DNA of 64,000 nucleotides from Filibacter tadaridae (lineage in GTDB: Bacteria; Bacillota; Bacilli; Bacillales_A; Planococcaceae). Under the pieces are notes generated by a model. It made no database searches and had not been told where the DNA came from. It saw only the letters and a program-made list of their open reading frames with translations. Positions 35,602 to 44,840 of the stretch are shown piece after piece. Within the stretch, counting starts at the first letter, position 1. Each line of letters opens with the position of its first letter. A program made the position numbers and the translations under genes. The stretch spans positions 124,001 to 188,000 of the forward strand of contig NZ_UXAV01000031.1 of the NCBI RefSeq assembly GCF_900609045.1. The letters run 5' to 3'.

Positions 35602-36297
35602 GTGAAAAAATTGGGCATCTTTCCTTTGCTCTTTCTGTTGGCAGGGTGCACGAATAGTACTGTATTGAACCCGAAAAGTACGACGGGAAAAGAACAAGCT
35701 TTTCTAATTTGGTTTGGGCTTGGCATTATGCTGTTCGTATTGGTGATAGTCTTTTTTCTGCTTGCCAGAGTAGTCATCAACTATCGCGAAAAAAAGAATG
35801 GACTGGAAGAGTATAGACCTAAGTTTATTAGTCCAAAAAAGCAACGGAAACTCGAATTGATTTGGACGATTGGTCCAATTGTTTTACTGATTATCCTTGC
35901 CATTCCAACAGTCAGCACAGGTCTCAAGCAATCCCCGGTCGCGGAAGCCGAATCTACTATGGATGGCGTACATATTGACGTAACGGCAAAACAGTTTGAG
36001 TGGACGTTTATCTATGAAACAGATAAAGAGAAGCACAATATTTTACTGTTGCCTGAAGGTGAACCGATTATCCTTCATTTGTCTTCGATGGATGTGATTC
36101 ATTCCTTTTGGGTGCCTGAGCTTGCTGGAAAAGTAGACTTGGTCCCTGGAAAACCAATCGTTTACAGGATTGAGAATCCCGAAATAGGTGTTTACAAAGG
36201 AAAGTGTGCTGAGTATTGCGGAGTTCAGCATGCAAATATGACGTTTACTGTAAAAGTAGTAGCCAAGGAAGAGTTTGAGGAGTATATAGCAAAATAA
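35602..36297 (+). CDS. Cytochrome c oxidase subunit II (CuA)
   Basis: A 231-aa lipoprotein (lipobox LAGC) with two membrane helices and a cupredoxin domain. CuA ligands are intact: His in DVIHSFW and CAEYCGVQHANM. A CuA site means it takes electrons from a cytochrome c, not from quinol. There is no fused haem c domain, so a separate cytochrome such as the divergent TsdA-like protein is needed. GTG at 35602 with AAAGGTGG 8 nt upstream was chosen over ATG 35590. Confidence 0.9.
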   Translation: MKKLGIFPLLFLLAGCTNSTVLNPKSTTGKEQAFLIWFGLGIMLFVLVIVFFLLARVVINYREKKNGLEEYRPKFISPKKQRKLELIWTIGPIVLLIILAIPTVSTGLKQSPVAEAESTMDGVHIDVTAKQFEWTFIYETDKEKHNILLLPEGEPIILHLSSMDVIHSFWVPELAGKVDLVPGKPIVYRIENPEIGVYKGKCAEYCGVQHANMTFTVKVVAKEEFEEYIAK

Positions 36298-36328
36298 ATA
36301 AGTAGCCGGCAAGCAAGGGTTAGCGGCT

Positions 36329-38269
36329 ATGAATTGGAGTGAAATAACTGTGCATATTCCTTTTTTCGGGGAGTCTATTTTCTTAACGATTGACGTTTTC
36401 ATCGCATGGATCCTTCTAATCGTACTGGTTATCGGGGCTATCGTTTATGCCTTTAGAAAACGCAAGTTTCCTGTTATCCGGGATTACCTATATACGACCA
36501 ACCACCGGAAAGTCGGTACCCTTTACATGATATTTGGATTTATCTTCTTCTTGCGAGCCGGGCTGGATGCACTCTTCATCCGCCTGCAACTCGCGTTACC
36601 GAATAATAATTTTATGGATTTTCAGCTTGAAAAGTATAATGAAACCTTTACATCACACGGTACGATGATGATTTTCTTCGCTGCCATGCCGATGCTAATC
36701 GGTCTTATGAATATTGCAGTTCCATTGCAAATTGGTGCCAAGGATTTGGCGTTCCCCTTTTTAAATGCAGTGTCCCTTTGGCTGTTTGTCGCTGGCGGAG
36801 TCATGTTTGGATCTGCTTATTTTCTTAACAGTTCACCGGCAATCGGGTGGACGGGCTATGCGCCTTATTCGACCGCGGTGTATACGCCCGGCGCAGCTAC
36901 CAACTTTTACGTTTTCGGCGTGCAGATTTCTGGTCTTGGGACTATATTTGCCGCCCTCAATATGATTGTGACGATTGTCCGGCACCGGGCTCCCGGCATG
37001 AAGCTAATCCGTATGCCCTTGTTTCCATGGGCCTCCCTTGTTACTTCATTTTTGATCGTAATTGCCTTTACGGTGCTTGCGATTGCTTTATATTTGCTTA
37101 TGTTTGACCGGTTGTTTGGCACCTCTTTTTTCGGAGGTGAAGAAGGTGATCCGGTTTATTGGCAGCATTTATTCTGGTTTTTCGGTCACCCGGAAGTATA
37201 TGTATTGGCATTGCCTGCATTCGGTCTTTTTTCTGATATTATTTCGTCATTTTCAAAGAAACCAATCTTCGGGTATCCGGCAATGGTCATTTCCCTTGCG
37301 TTGATCGGCTTTCTTGGTTTCATGGTCTGGGCACATCATATGTTCACCGTTGGGCTTGGGCCGATGGTCAATACATTTTTCGCTGTAACAACGATGACAA
37401 TCGCTATTCCGACGGGCATTAAGGTATTTAACTGGATTTTCACGATGCACGGCGGATCACTTAAGACGACAACGCCGATGCTGTTTGCGATCGGTTTTAT
37501 CCCATCGTTTGTTATGGGAGGTGTGACGGGTGTTATGTTGGCTGTATCGGCAGCCGATTTCCAGCTCCATGACACACACTTTGTTGTTGCACATTTCCAT
37601 TACGTCATTTTAGCTTCTACCATTCTAGGTATTTTTGCTGGCCTCTATTACTGGTATCCGAAAATAACCGGCTATCAGCTGAATGAAACGCTGGGCAAAT
37701 GGCATTTCTGGCTCTTTTTAATCGGCTATCATATGACATTTTTACCGATGCATCTTACAGGGATGCAAGGCCTGCCGCGCCGTGTATATACTTACGGTTC
37801 TGACGAAGGCATGACCGCACTTAACTTTACGAGTACAATCGGCGCTTCACTAATGGGCGTTAGTATCGTTATTTTGGTTTGGAATATTTGGCAGACGAAC
37901 AGGCAAGGTATACTCGTCGGAGATGACCCGTGGGATGGAAGAACTTTGGAGTGGAGTGTGGCTTCCCCGTCTCCTGAAGATACATTTACGCCTATGCCAT
38001 TCATTGAATGCACCGATCCGTTTTGGGATGCAAAAACGAAGGGCCAGAAACTGAAGACTGCACCCAATCCACGACCTGCTCCAATCGATGAACATACCGT
38101 ACTGCCTTTTCTTATGGCACTTGCTGTTCTTGTTATCGGTTTCGGTCTCATTTATCAGTCGTATCTAACGGCTGGTATTGGCGGCGTTGCGATCTTTGCG
38201 TTATTTATCATCCGTTCGTTTCGTGATGAACACACATCTTTTCACAAGGAGGGAGCGCGCCATGAATAA
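36329..38269 (+). CDS. Haem-copper oxidase subunit I
   Basis: A 646-aa polytopic catalytic subunit. The CuB and cross-linked Tyr motif HPEVYVLALP, the HH pair in WAHHMF, the K-channel motif PTGIKVFNW and haem ligands HDTHFVVAHFHYV are intact, so it should reduce oxygen. The N-terminal extension is reminiscent of QoxB-type quinol oxidases although subunit II has CuA. Start ATG 36329 (AAGGG 9 nt upstream) or GTG 36350 (GGAGTG 8 nt upstream). Confidence 0.92.
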   Translation: MNWSEITVHIPFFGESIFLTIDVFIAWILLIVLVIGAIVYAFRKRKFPVIRDYLYTTNHRKVGTLYMIFGFIFFLRAGLDALFIRLQLALPNNNFMDFQLEKYNETFTSHGTMMIFFAAMPMLIGLMNIAVPLQIGAKDLAFPFLNAVSLWLFVAGGVMFGSAYFLNSSPAIGWTGYAPYSTAVYTPGAATNFYVFGVQISGLGTIFAALNMIVTIVRHRAPGMKLIRMPLFPWASLVTSFLIVIAFTVLAIALYLLMFDRLFGTSFFGGEEGDPVYWQHLFWFFGHPEVYVLALPAFGLFSDIISSFSKKPIFGYPAMVISLALIGFLGFMVWAHHMFTVGLGPMVNTFFAVTTMTIAIPTGIKVFNWIFTMHGGSLKTTTPMLFAIGFIPSFVMGGVTGVMLAVSAADFQLHDTHFVVAHFHYVILASTILGIFAGLYYWYPKITGYQLNETLGKWHFWLFLIGYHMTFLPMHLTGMQGLPRRVYTYGSDEGMTALNFTSTIGASLMGVSIVILVWNIWQTNRQGILVGDDPWDGRTLEWSVASPSPEDTFTPMPFIECTDPFWDAKTKGQKLKTAPNPRPAPIDEHTVLPFLMALAVLVIGFGLIYQSYLTAGIGGVAIFALFIIRSFRDEHTSFHKEGARHE

Positions 38270-38831
38270 TACAGATGCTGCCTTGTTTAAAGACAAAAAA
38301 ATGGGATTCCTCATTTACTTAGGTATTGAGGCTATTATGTTTATGGTCCTTTTCATGACATATACCATTTTTACGCCACCAACCAAAGATCCATTCCCAG
38401 CTGACATTTTTGAAATTAAAACCGTCGTGCTTGCATCCGTTTTTCTTTTATCAAGCAGCGTCACACTCTTTTTGTCTGATAAGTATTTAAAAAAAGAACG
38501 GAAAACACCATTTATCATCTGGCTAGTTCTTACCTTTTTGCTGGCCGCCGCCTTTCTCGGTGTGGAGATCAACGAGTTTGCAAGTTACGTCCAGCAAGGC
38601 TACACAACGAGCAGCAATGTTTTCATGGGAGCGTTTTATGTATTGGTCGGCCTCCATGCAGCGCATGTGGTGTTTGGAATTGGATGGATGATCATTTTGT
38701 TCATTCACCACATAAGAAAAATTCCGGCCCCCTTGTTTCTGAGTAAACAAACAATCTTTTCGTACTACTGGCATTTTGTCGATTTGATTTGGGTACTGAT
38801 TATTATCATTGTATACGTTCCTTATTTGTAA
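38262..38831 (+). CDS. Cytochrome c oxidase subunit III
   Basis: A 189-aa membrane protein of the CtaE/QoxC family: MGFLIYLGIEAIMFMVLF at the start and YYWHFVDLIWVLIIIIVY at the end are typical. The ATG has AAGGAGGGAG just upstream and overlaps the subunit I stop by 8 nt. Last gene of the operon. No subunit IV gene follows. Confidence 0.9.
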   Translation: MNNTDAALFKDKKMGFLIYLGIEAIMFMVLFMTYTIFTPPTKDPFPADIFEIKTVVLASVFLLSSSVTLFLSDKYLKKERKTPFIIWLVLTFLLAAAFLGVEINEFASYVQQGYTTSSNVFMGAFYVLVGLHAAHVVFGIGWMIILFIHHIRKIPAPLFLSKQTIFSYYWHFVDLIWVLIIIIVYVPYL

Positions 38832-38889
38832 CTAATTTAGGCCCGGCTGCATTTCATCGATATGTGAAATGGGTTAAGCCATCATCTAG

Positions 38890-38931
38890 GGTGCCCACGT
38901 CTAACAGAATTCTGAGTTAGACGTGGGCACC
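38890..38931 (+). terminator. Terminator of the oxidase operon
   Basis: Perfect 16-bp arms (38890-38905 and 38916-38931) containing GGTGCCCACGTCTAAC, followed by a TATTTT run. Confidence 0.75.
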
Positions 38932-38945
38932 TATTTTAATCTCAA

Positions 38946-39051
38946 AACCTCATAATATAAAACGCCAACCCTACAACGTAATCCACAAACCTCGCAACGC
39001 TTTCTTCACACCTCACAACATAATCCCTTAACTTATCAACAACTTCTTTAC
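38946..39051 (+). repeat. 21-nt-period degenerate repeat array (copy 6)
   Basis: Five 21-nt units: ACCTCATAATATAAA.., ACCCTACAACGTAAT.., ACCTCGCAACGCTTT.., ACCTCACAACATAAT.., ACTTATCAACAACTT... Confidence 0.7.
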
Positions 39052-39161
39052 ACTCGGCCCTTCTATTTCATTTGTAACAAGTGTTGGTAGACTGTTATTA
39101 TCAAAGTACTGCCTACAATCCAATCGGCAATGCGCGGAAAATGAACACTTGGAGTGAGTCT

Positions 39162-40526
39162 ATGAAAGCATATATCGTAAAACTGACATTCGAAGGCATC
39201 GAACCGGTGATTTGGCGGAGAGTGATTTTGCCGGCGGATGCTACATTTAATCGACTGCATGAATTAATCCAGAGGGTCACAAACTTCCAAAGTGAATGGA
39301 TGGATGAACCTTATCATTTCTTCGAGATACGGGTGGACGACCTTCTCGTCACAAACACCCCCGTTGTCCTGGAGGAAACGAAGAAGGCGTCGAACGGTCT
39401 TACGGCCAAGCAGCCATCCCGTATTAAAATCGATACGTATTTGGAAAAGCACGGCTCTTTACATTATCTATATGATTGGGGGGACGAATGGCGGATTACG
39501 GTCGAGTTGGAGGAAATTGTGGAAGATTACTTTTTCGGCTATCCGACTTTACTTGCGGGCGAAGGCACGGCGCCGCCTGAAGATGTGGGGGGACCGCCTG
39601 GCTATGCGGCATTTTTGCAGGTTTACCGCGACCCATCCCACCCGGATTATTTGACGACCTACGCATGGGCTGAAGAACAAGCGTACAAATCATTTGACTT
39701 GGATCACATCAATGACATGCTAAAGTCCATGAAATACAAAAAAACCGAATGGGCACGGATTGACCATGACAACTATGTCGTGCTATCAGACAAATACCGT
39801 GGATCCGATAAGGCGGACTTGAACGCCATTCCCAATAAAAAGCTGTACCTTGATTATATCGCTGCTTGCACTTCTTTATATGGAATGGTGCGTTTTGACA
39901 AAGTGATGGACATCTACAATGCACAAAATAAACCCGAGATGACGCACAAACGAATGTTGCAATTGGTAAACGATCCGGAAACTGTCCAACTTTTGGAGAA
40001 AAAATTCGTCTATATGCAACACCATCAATTTCTTCATGAGTCAATGGATTACAACGATGAAAAGCTGCTCGCAAAGCGGACAGCAGGGAAACCCTTTTAT
40101 GTCCCTAACAAGACCGAACTACTCCATTATGTGAAAGACGCTTATTTCAAACGGACGCCGCAACATAAAAAGTTGCAGAACCTGTTAAAGAAGGACGGGC
40201 TTACTTCACGACAAATCGAAGAGGAATTACAAGATTTGGTCGGCGAACTATCCCTCGTAAATGCCAATACAAACCTGATATTTCGGAACTTCGCAAGCCG
40301 TCTGGACCTCACAAATCGTGAACAGCTCCAACGTTATCTTCAACCCGTCATGGAAATCGCAAATTCCACGCGAATCTGGGAAAACCGGGGACATACGCCG
40401 GATGAACTATTTCAAATGGAAAAGCATCATTTAAAGCCCCTCCCTGAACCGATCACGGTGAAAACGGGCCGCAACGACCCCTGTCCATGCGGCAGTGGGA
40501 AGAAGTATAAGAAATGTTGCGGATAA
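39162..40526 (+). CDS. PRiA4_ORF3-like protein with C-terminal SEC-C zinc motif
   Basis: A 454-aa protein. N-terminal plasmid pRiA4b ORF-3-like domain (about 1-180; [42 protein letters not shown]), an undefined middle, and a C-terminal SEC-C motif [17 protein letters not shown] that binds zinc. Function unknown. Such proteins are scattered in Bacillales genomes. A second PRiA4_ORF3 protein without SEC-C is at 50662. ATG at 39162 with GGAG 7 nt upstream. The earlier frame start has no ribosome site. Confidence 0.8.
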   Translation: MKAYIVKLTFEGIEPVIWRRVILPADATFNRLHELIQRVTNFQSEWMDEPYHFFEIRVDDLLVTNTPVVLEETKKASNGLTAKQPSRIKIDTYLEKHGSLHYLYDWGDEWRITVELEEIVEDYFFGYPTLLAGEGTAPPEDVGGPPGYAAFLQVYRDPSHPDYLTTYAWAEEQAYKSFDLDHINDMLKSMKYKKTEWARIDHDNYVVLSDKYRGSDKADLNAIPNKKLYLDYIAACTSLYGMVRFDKVMDIYNAQNKPEMTHKRMLQLVNDPETVQLLEKKFVYMQHHQFLHESMDYNDEKLLAKRTAGKPFYVPNKTELLHYVKDAYFKRTPQHKKLQNLLKKDGLTSRQIEEELQDLVGELSLVNANTNLIFRNFASRLDLTNREQLQRYLQPVMEIANSTRIWENRGHTPDELFQMEKHHLKPLPEPITVKTGRNDPCPCGSGKKYKKCCG

Positions 40527-40642
40527 GATTTCTGTTGCCAGTCGCCCCTGCCATCGTTTGATTGACCGGCTTCGATAGAAAGAATATTTTCCCACTCATA
40601 AGAGAAGTCAGACAGCAATATCCATTAGGAGGGGGTGCACTA

Positions 40643-40834
40643 ATGGATAAGAAAAAAGAAACTGCATTGGAATTTGCAAAAATACTGATTCAAAAGAATA
40701 ACGTAGTCCCTGTGTCAACAATGAGTAGTATCGACTCCAATTCCATCCAATACACGATTGGTGAAAAAAATTACACTTTCTTTGAAATTGTTTCCCACTT
40801 CTTGGAATGCATCGATAACTTTGAAGAATTATAG
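40643..40834 (+). CDS. Small hypothetical protein (63 aa)
   Basis: The ATG at 40643 is preceded by AGGAGGGGG, a strong ribosome site. The 63-aa product starts MDKKKETALEFAKIL and is mildly acidic with no membrane segment. Its codon pattern looks native and it is followed by a strong terminator, so I think it is real. No family recognised. Confidence 0.6.
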   Translation: MDKKKETALEFAKILIQKNNVVPVSTMSSIDSNSIQYTIGEKNYTFFEIVSHFLECIDNFEEL

Positions 40835-40897
40835 GAGTCGCGTGGAAGATAACCATGGATAATTGAATGTTCACCATTCAAATCCCTGAATAAAAAT

Positions 40898-40942
40898 AAA
40901 AGAGGATGCCGCCAAATGTTTGATATGGCGGCATCCTCTTTT
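40898..40942. terminator. Strong hairpin terminator
   Basis: Perfect 17-bp arms with AGAGGATGCCGCC / GGCGGCATCCTCT, T-run on the plus strand and A-run on the other. A diverged copy of the same hairpin lies at 45246-45290, so it is also a mobile or duplicated unit. Confidence 0.8.
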
Positions 40943-41023
40943 AACTTATGCTATCGTAATGTACTCTCTGAAAAGTGTCGTCCCCAGATACCCTATACTA
41001 AATTTCTAATTCCTGTAGTGTAT

Positions 41024-41106
41024 GGTGACAGTCACTCACACTTTCACGTTTGTTTTAACTATCTCGATTGTTTAAACTTTCATGTTTGTACGAGCAACAG
41101 GTACAT
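41024..41106. repeat. Dispersed palindromic repeat with GTGACAGGTAC ends (copy 2)
   Basis: Matches 12307-12388 through TTCACGTTTGTTTTAACTA and the shared ends (GGTGACAGTCACTCACAC ... CAACAGGTAC). The 40835-41168 gap holds only the terminator and this repeat. Confidence 0.6.
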
Positions 41107-41168
41107 TACATAAGTTCTGCGCGTTATATGGTCGGTCTGCTTGCACAATCGGGATGTTTCGAAAAAAG

Positions 41169-41546
41169 TCAATCCTCGTAAGGTATTTGAATTGAATGTT
41201 TCTTAAAGTATTCCCCTTTAAAAATAGGATAGTGCGATGTCCACATGTTATGTACAAAATACAAAAATGGCAGCGCAGCAACTGGCAATAGAAATAGGAA
41301 GAAATAATATGGACTCTCTTTAAGCCCTAGGACCGCGCCGCCTATGAAACCAAATAGAATGTACAGTATGGAGATAAAGCAAAGGCTTGCATAGACTAGA
41401 AAAAAACCGATATTCATATATATTAATACATATACTTTTATCCTTTTGCCCCTTTCTTGTACACATTGGCTAAACTTCCAATTCGCCTTTATTTCAGAGG
41501 CGGATTCTTTCAACACTTTGCTTATACCACTCATTATTTTCTTCAT
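41169..41546 (-). CDS. Hypothetical membrane protein (125 aa)
   Basis: The N-terminal third is soluble and charged. Two hydrophobic segments follow (around IGFFLVYASLCFISILYILF and YYFFLFLLPVAALPFLYFV) and a short polar tail. ATG with GGAGG 10 nt upstream. Located after the LXG effector operon but separated from it by a hairpin, so immunity function is possible but unproven. Confidence 0.65.
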   Translation of the reverse strand: MKKIMSGISKVLKESASEIKANWKFSQCVQERGKRIKVYVLIYMNIGFFLVYASLCFISILYILFGFIGGAVLGLKESPYYFFLFLLPVAALPFLYFVHNMWTSHYPIFKGEYFKKHSIQIPYED

Positions 41547-41581
41547 ATTTTCGGGGCCTCCATAACCTCTCTAGACGCAAA

Positions 41582-41618
41582 AACGCTACAACTTCGTGAA
41601 AAGCTGTAACGCTTTTTT
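41582..41618. terminator. Bidirectional hairpin after the LXG operon
   Basis: ACGCTACA / TGTAACGCT arms with T-runs on both strands. Separates the lipoprotein gene from the 125-aa membrane-protein gene. Confidence 0.65.
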
Positions 41619-42187
41619 TATTTTTCCAAATCGAATTTGGCATTTTCAAGTTTCAAAACCTTATTTTCCTCTGTCATCAACTGTAGGAGTTCCTGTCCTT
41701 CTGGTGTAACCGGAACGGTAAATGGAATTGCGTGGTTTGGTTGAATAACACCTGCAAGTGATTCGGAAAGTTCTACTTCTTTACGATCAAAAACATATTT
41801 GACAGAACCCTCAGTCTCCACACCCAACGTGTAGTCAAACTTAATGTCTTTAATCCCTTTTTCCAACCGATTAATGCCTAGGAATAGCATGACTTTCTCG
41901 CCTGTAGCCGTCTCTACAAGGTCAATTGCATGAACACTAAAGTCTTCCGCAACGCCAATATCTGGGTTTGCTTCTACAAGTCCAGCCAGTTGTTGGTACA
42001 TCTCTTCTTCTAATGTGACGCCATTTTCTTCATCCGCTTTCAATAATTGCATAGAAAGTGCTGGCTCCTCTTGTTTGCCTTTATCTTCCTCCACGTTTAC
42101 TTCATCTCCTTTCTTTTGTTGTTCGTCGTCGGCATTACACCCTACTAACAGTATTGCAAGGAATAGAACTCCAAGTAGCTTCTTCAT
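41618..42187 (-). CDS. Hypothetical lipoprotein, candidate LXG immunity protein
   Basis: A 189-aa lipoprotein (lipobox LVGC) with a Glu/Lys-rich spacer and a compact domain from about 55. I do not recognise the family. It is the last gene of the ywqH-ywqI-LXG-DUF4176 operon, 45 nt after DUF4176 and before a terminator, where an immunity gene is often found. A surface-exposed lipoprotein could neutralise a toxin acting outside or in the membrane. Inference from position only. Confidence 0.7.
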   Translation of the reverse strand: MKKLLGVLFLAILLVGCNADDEQQKKGDEVNVEEDKGKQEEPALSMQLLKADEENGVTLEEEMYQQLAGLVEANPDIGVAEDFSVHAIDLVETATGEKVMLFLGINRLEKGIKDIKFDYTLGVETEGSVKYVFDRKEVELSESLAGVIQPNHAIPFTVPVTPEGQELLQLMTEENKVLKLENAKFDLEK

Positions 42188-42232
42188 TTACGGAATCTCC
42201 CATCATTAGTCAATATAACTGGCACCTATTCG

Positions 42233-42550
42233 TTAGTTACTACTTTCCTCTTTTGCTAGTAATCTGTTTAACTCTTTTCGGAAAGCCAGTTCCCCTTTTG
42301 TTTCTAACCCTTTGAAAACGACATCCGCAATATCTTCGTGTTGGAAGAATATATTCGTATTCGTTGAGATATGTCCTTGTGGATAAGGACATCCCACATA
42401 ATCCCACAATTTTTCATCGCCATCCACTTGGTTTTGTTTCCTTCCGTAAATCATGATGAAAGGTTCTACACCGTCCATCTTGAGTACTGTTCCGATTGGC
42501 AACAGCTCATTTCCTTTATCAATCGATTGTGAATGAAATTGATCCTTCAT
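42233..42550 (-). CDS. DUF4176-domain protein (type VII secretion-associated)
   Basis: A 105-aa soluble protein with the DUF4176 hallmarks LPIGTVLKMDGVEPFIMIYG, then YVGCPYPQG. DUF4176 proteins are common in LXG effector loci and are thought to be accessory or immunity-like. 41 nt after the LXG gene, same operon. Confidence 0.8.
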   Translation of the reverse strand: MKDQFHSQSIDKGNELLPIGTVLKMDGVEPFIMIYGRKQNQVDGDEKLWDYVGCPYPQGHISTNTNIFFQHEDIADVVFKGLETKGELAFRKELNRLLAKEESSN

Positions 42551-42591
42551 TTAAATTAACTCCTTTTACCATTTATTTTGCAGAAAGCAAC

Positions 42592-44115
42592 TTATTGCGA
42601 TTCATTTTCAAAACTGATTCCCACTTTTGCTCCGAATAATAAACGTAAGTCTATTAAAATTTCCTTGCCAATCTTTGCTTCGCCCCCAATGCCTATTGCG
42701 GATACACCCAACGTTAGCTTCGCGTTTATATCCGTGAACGGTATCCCAATCGTCGGGTTCACTTCCGCTTCCGCTACCGAAGCTTTAGCGCCAATTCCAA
42801 CTGATCCTTTATCAAATCCTGCATATGCTTTTGCGTTACCAATACTTGCACCAGCACCTATACCGGTACCCCCAATTACTTTTCCAAGATAGGGAATCTC
42901 TCTATCAAATTGCGTTTTACCTTCCAATCCATAAACAGTACCTTCAACTTTAGCCAATGGCAATGGTAAATTCAAGCCCAGTACAGATTCCCCACCGATT
43001 CTTGCATCGGCAGAACCTTTTAAAACATTTATCGTTCCTTCCCCGTCAATAATTGTTGTATCAAGCCCAACTTTCCCGTATATCAAACTGGCTTCTGAAC
43101 TTCCACCAATTTTTTTATCCCCATTCGTATAGCCATCAAAACCAGACCAATCATTTTTATACATGCCTGCCCCGCCAGTAACCTCTATATTCTCGCCTAC
43201 CGCTACGGTATCCCCATCAATGAAGTAATCGGTGGTAGAAGTTTTTTCAACAGAATCGGGTTCTTTCACATCATTACTTGCGGAAGCCCTATAGTGCAGG
43301 AAACCAGAGCTAAATGGGGTACTTGGATAACGCCCTTCATTAAAAAGAAGTGAGTTCTGAAATGGAAACAGGTTTTGTGTGTTTAAGATGCTACCCACAG
43401 TCGACCGATCTTCTAGTATGGATACAGGAGCACCCATCATTTCCTGATGAGTTAACTCTTTCTTTAATGGATTCCATGTGGAATAAGCAATCCAATCGGC
43501 TTTCGGAAAGTTTATTCCCGTAAGATTGTTCTTAAAAAGACCTTCTAAATCGACTAACCAATTTTCCATTATTGTCAGGCTACTTTCAATCGTTGAAAGA
43601 GCGTTCGTTTGTTCCGCGTCAAATTGATTCAAATTCGTGACGGTTTCATTTCGTTTTCTTTTTCCATCCCTTACGCCTTGCTGAACTTCATGATCATTCA
43701 AATGAGGTAAGGCGACAATATCCTGGACTTGGGCCATAATACAATTTGCCTCGTCCGTTAACTCGGTTGTCAATTGTGATACCGCCGATAGTCCGCTTTC
43801 AACTTCTACTTCAAGAAAATTTTCACGAATGAAACCATTCGAACTCGGTTCAAGCGTATGTAAAGCAGATTCGATTTGAGTAAGAATACTAGCAAAAGTG
43901 TTTTTGAATACAAGAAAGTATTGAACAAAAGGCAAATGACACTCGCTGTAAAATGCCCTGATCGCATTTCCTCCCTGTCCTTTTAGGGAATCTTCCATCG
44001 CAACAAGTCCTTCGATGGCGATTTCAATCGCTTTCATCTCACTTTCAAGACGATCGAGCATGATACTATTCTTCTGTAATCCTTCTTGAAATGGATCAAC
44101 GTCTAGAATCTTCAT
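42592..44115 (-). CDS. LXG-domain type VII secretion effector with Gly/Ala-rich C-terminus
   Basis: A 507-aa protein. The first about 230 residues form a helical LXG-type domain (start MKILDVDPFQEGLQ), which targets the Esx/Yuk type VII system. The linker is followed by a C-terminal region (about 330-507) rich in Gly, Ala and Ile with alternating hydrophobics (for example GVSAIGIGGEAKIG). This resembles glycine-zipper membrane-active toxins more than a nuclease; no catalytic motif is visible. The ATG overlaps the YwqI-like stop (ATGA), so it is translationally coupled. Comparable to YwqJ-type loci of Bacillus. Confidence 0.75.
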   Translation of the reverse strand: MKILDVDPFQEGLQKNSIMLDRLESEMKAIEIAIEGLVAMEDSLKGQGGNAIRAFYSECHLPFVQYFLVFKNTFASILTQIESALHTLEPSSNGFIRENFLEVEVESGLSAVSQLTTELTDEANCIMAQVQDIVALPHLNDHEVQQGVRDGKRKRNETVTNLNQFDAEQTNALSTIESSLTIMENWLVDLEGLFKNNLTGINFPKADWIAYSTWNPLKKELTHQEMMGAPVSILEDRSTVGSILNTQNLFPFQNSLLFNEGRYPSTPFSSGFLHYRASASNDVKEPDSVEKTSTTDYFIDGDTVAVGENIEVTGGAGMYKNDWSGFDGYTNGDKKIGGSSEASLIYGKVGLDTTIIDGEGTINVLKGSADARIGGESVLGLNLPLPLAKVEGTVYGLEGKTQFDREIPYLGKVIGGTGIGAGASIGNAKAYAGFDKGSVGIGAKASVAEAEVNPTIGIPFTDINAKLTLGVSAIGIGGEAKIGKEILIDLRLLFGAKVGISFENESQ

Positions 44116-44414
44116 TGTGACACCTTCCTTGGACCAGCCAACGTTTCTTGCATGGCGGACGCCACTTTATCATCGGATTCACGCATAAATATCACTGAAT
44201 TTGTGGTCATTTCAGTGTTAGCAAGAAGCACTCTTTGATAATTCGTCAATAACGTTTCGAGCTTCATCGAAAGCTCCGTCAATTTCGACACGACATCCAG
44301 TGTGTTGCCTGGAATCGGTGGTTCCACTTTTGGATTGAGCAATTCTGCTGCATTCGTTATATCTCCTACCTTATTTTCAACGTCTGCATACACTATTTTT
44401 ACTTCGGTAGACAT
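44112..44414 (-). CDS. YwqI-like (DUF5344) LXG partner protein
   Basis: A 100-aa helical protein starting MSTEVKIVYADVENKVGDI. Size, helical heptads and position directly before an LXG gene match YwqI/Lap-type chaperones that pair with the LXG domain for secretion. Confidence 0.78.
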   Translation of the reverse strand: MSTEVKIVYADVENKVGDITNAAELLNPKVEPPIPGNTLDVVSKLTELSMKLETLLTNYQRVLLANTEMTTNSVIFMRESDDKVASAMQETLAGPRKVSQ

Positions 44415-44428
44415 ACTCGTTTCGCCTC

Positions 44429-44776
44429 CTATTCACTTGCTCTTGCCTCTGCCGCCTCTAAACTCGCAATGGTCTGTTGAAGTGAGGCGATTTCAGCGCT
44501 GAGCGAATTAATTTTGTCAGCAATTGCATTGTATACGTTTGCGAACTGGGCGTCAGCCATTTCCAGAAAAGCCGTATGGATTCCCATTTCGCGAATATCC
44601 TGAAACGCAGTGGCAAGCGTACCGTGCCATGTTTTTGCAGATAGCTCGGGTTCCAGGCATTTTTGTTCATTCGCTTGAAATTCCGATTGTTTTCTTTGCA
44701 AGGATGATTTGCACGCATTGAGCCGCTCCACTTCCTCTTGTTTCCTCATTACTAATGCATAGTAATATGCAAGCAA
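44429..44776 (-). CDS. YwqH-like (DUF5082) LXG partner protein
   Basis: A 115-aa almost entirely coiled-coil protein with a central WHG turn (SAKTWHGTLA) typical of WXG100-like partners. TTG start with AGGAGG upstream. First gene of the type VII effector operon. Confidence 0.78.
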   Translation of the reverse strand: MLAYYYALVMRKQEEVERLNACKSSLQRKQSEFQANEQKCLEPELSAKTWHGTLATAFQDIREMGIHTAFLEMADAQFANVYNAIADKINSLSAEIASLQQTIASLEAAEARASE

Positions 44777-44840
44777 GCTTATTCCTCCTATCTTATTGAT
44801 CTGTTTCTTGACACCCTCGAAATACTAAACTTCGTTTCAC

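Noticed and set aside
42592..44115. Nuclease or ADP-ribosylating toxin domain in the LXG protein
   Set aside because: No HNH, deaminase or ART motifs are visible in the C-terminal region.
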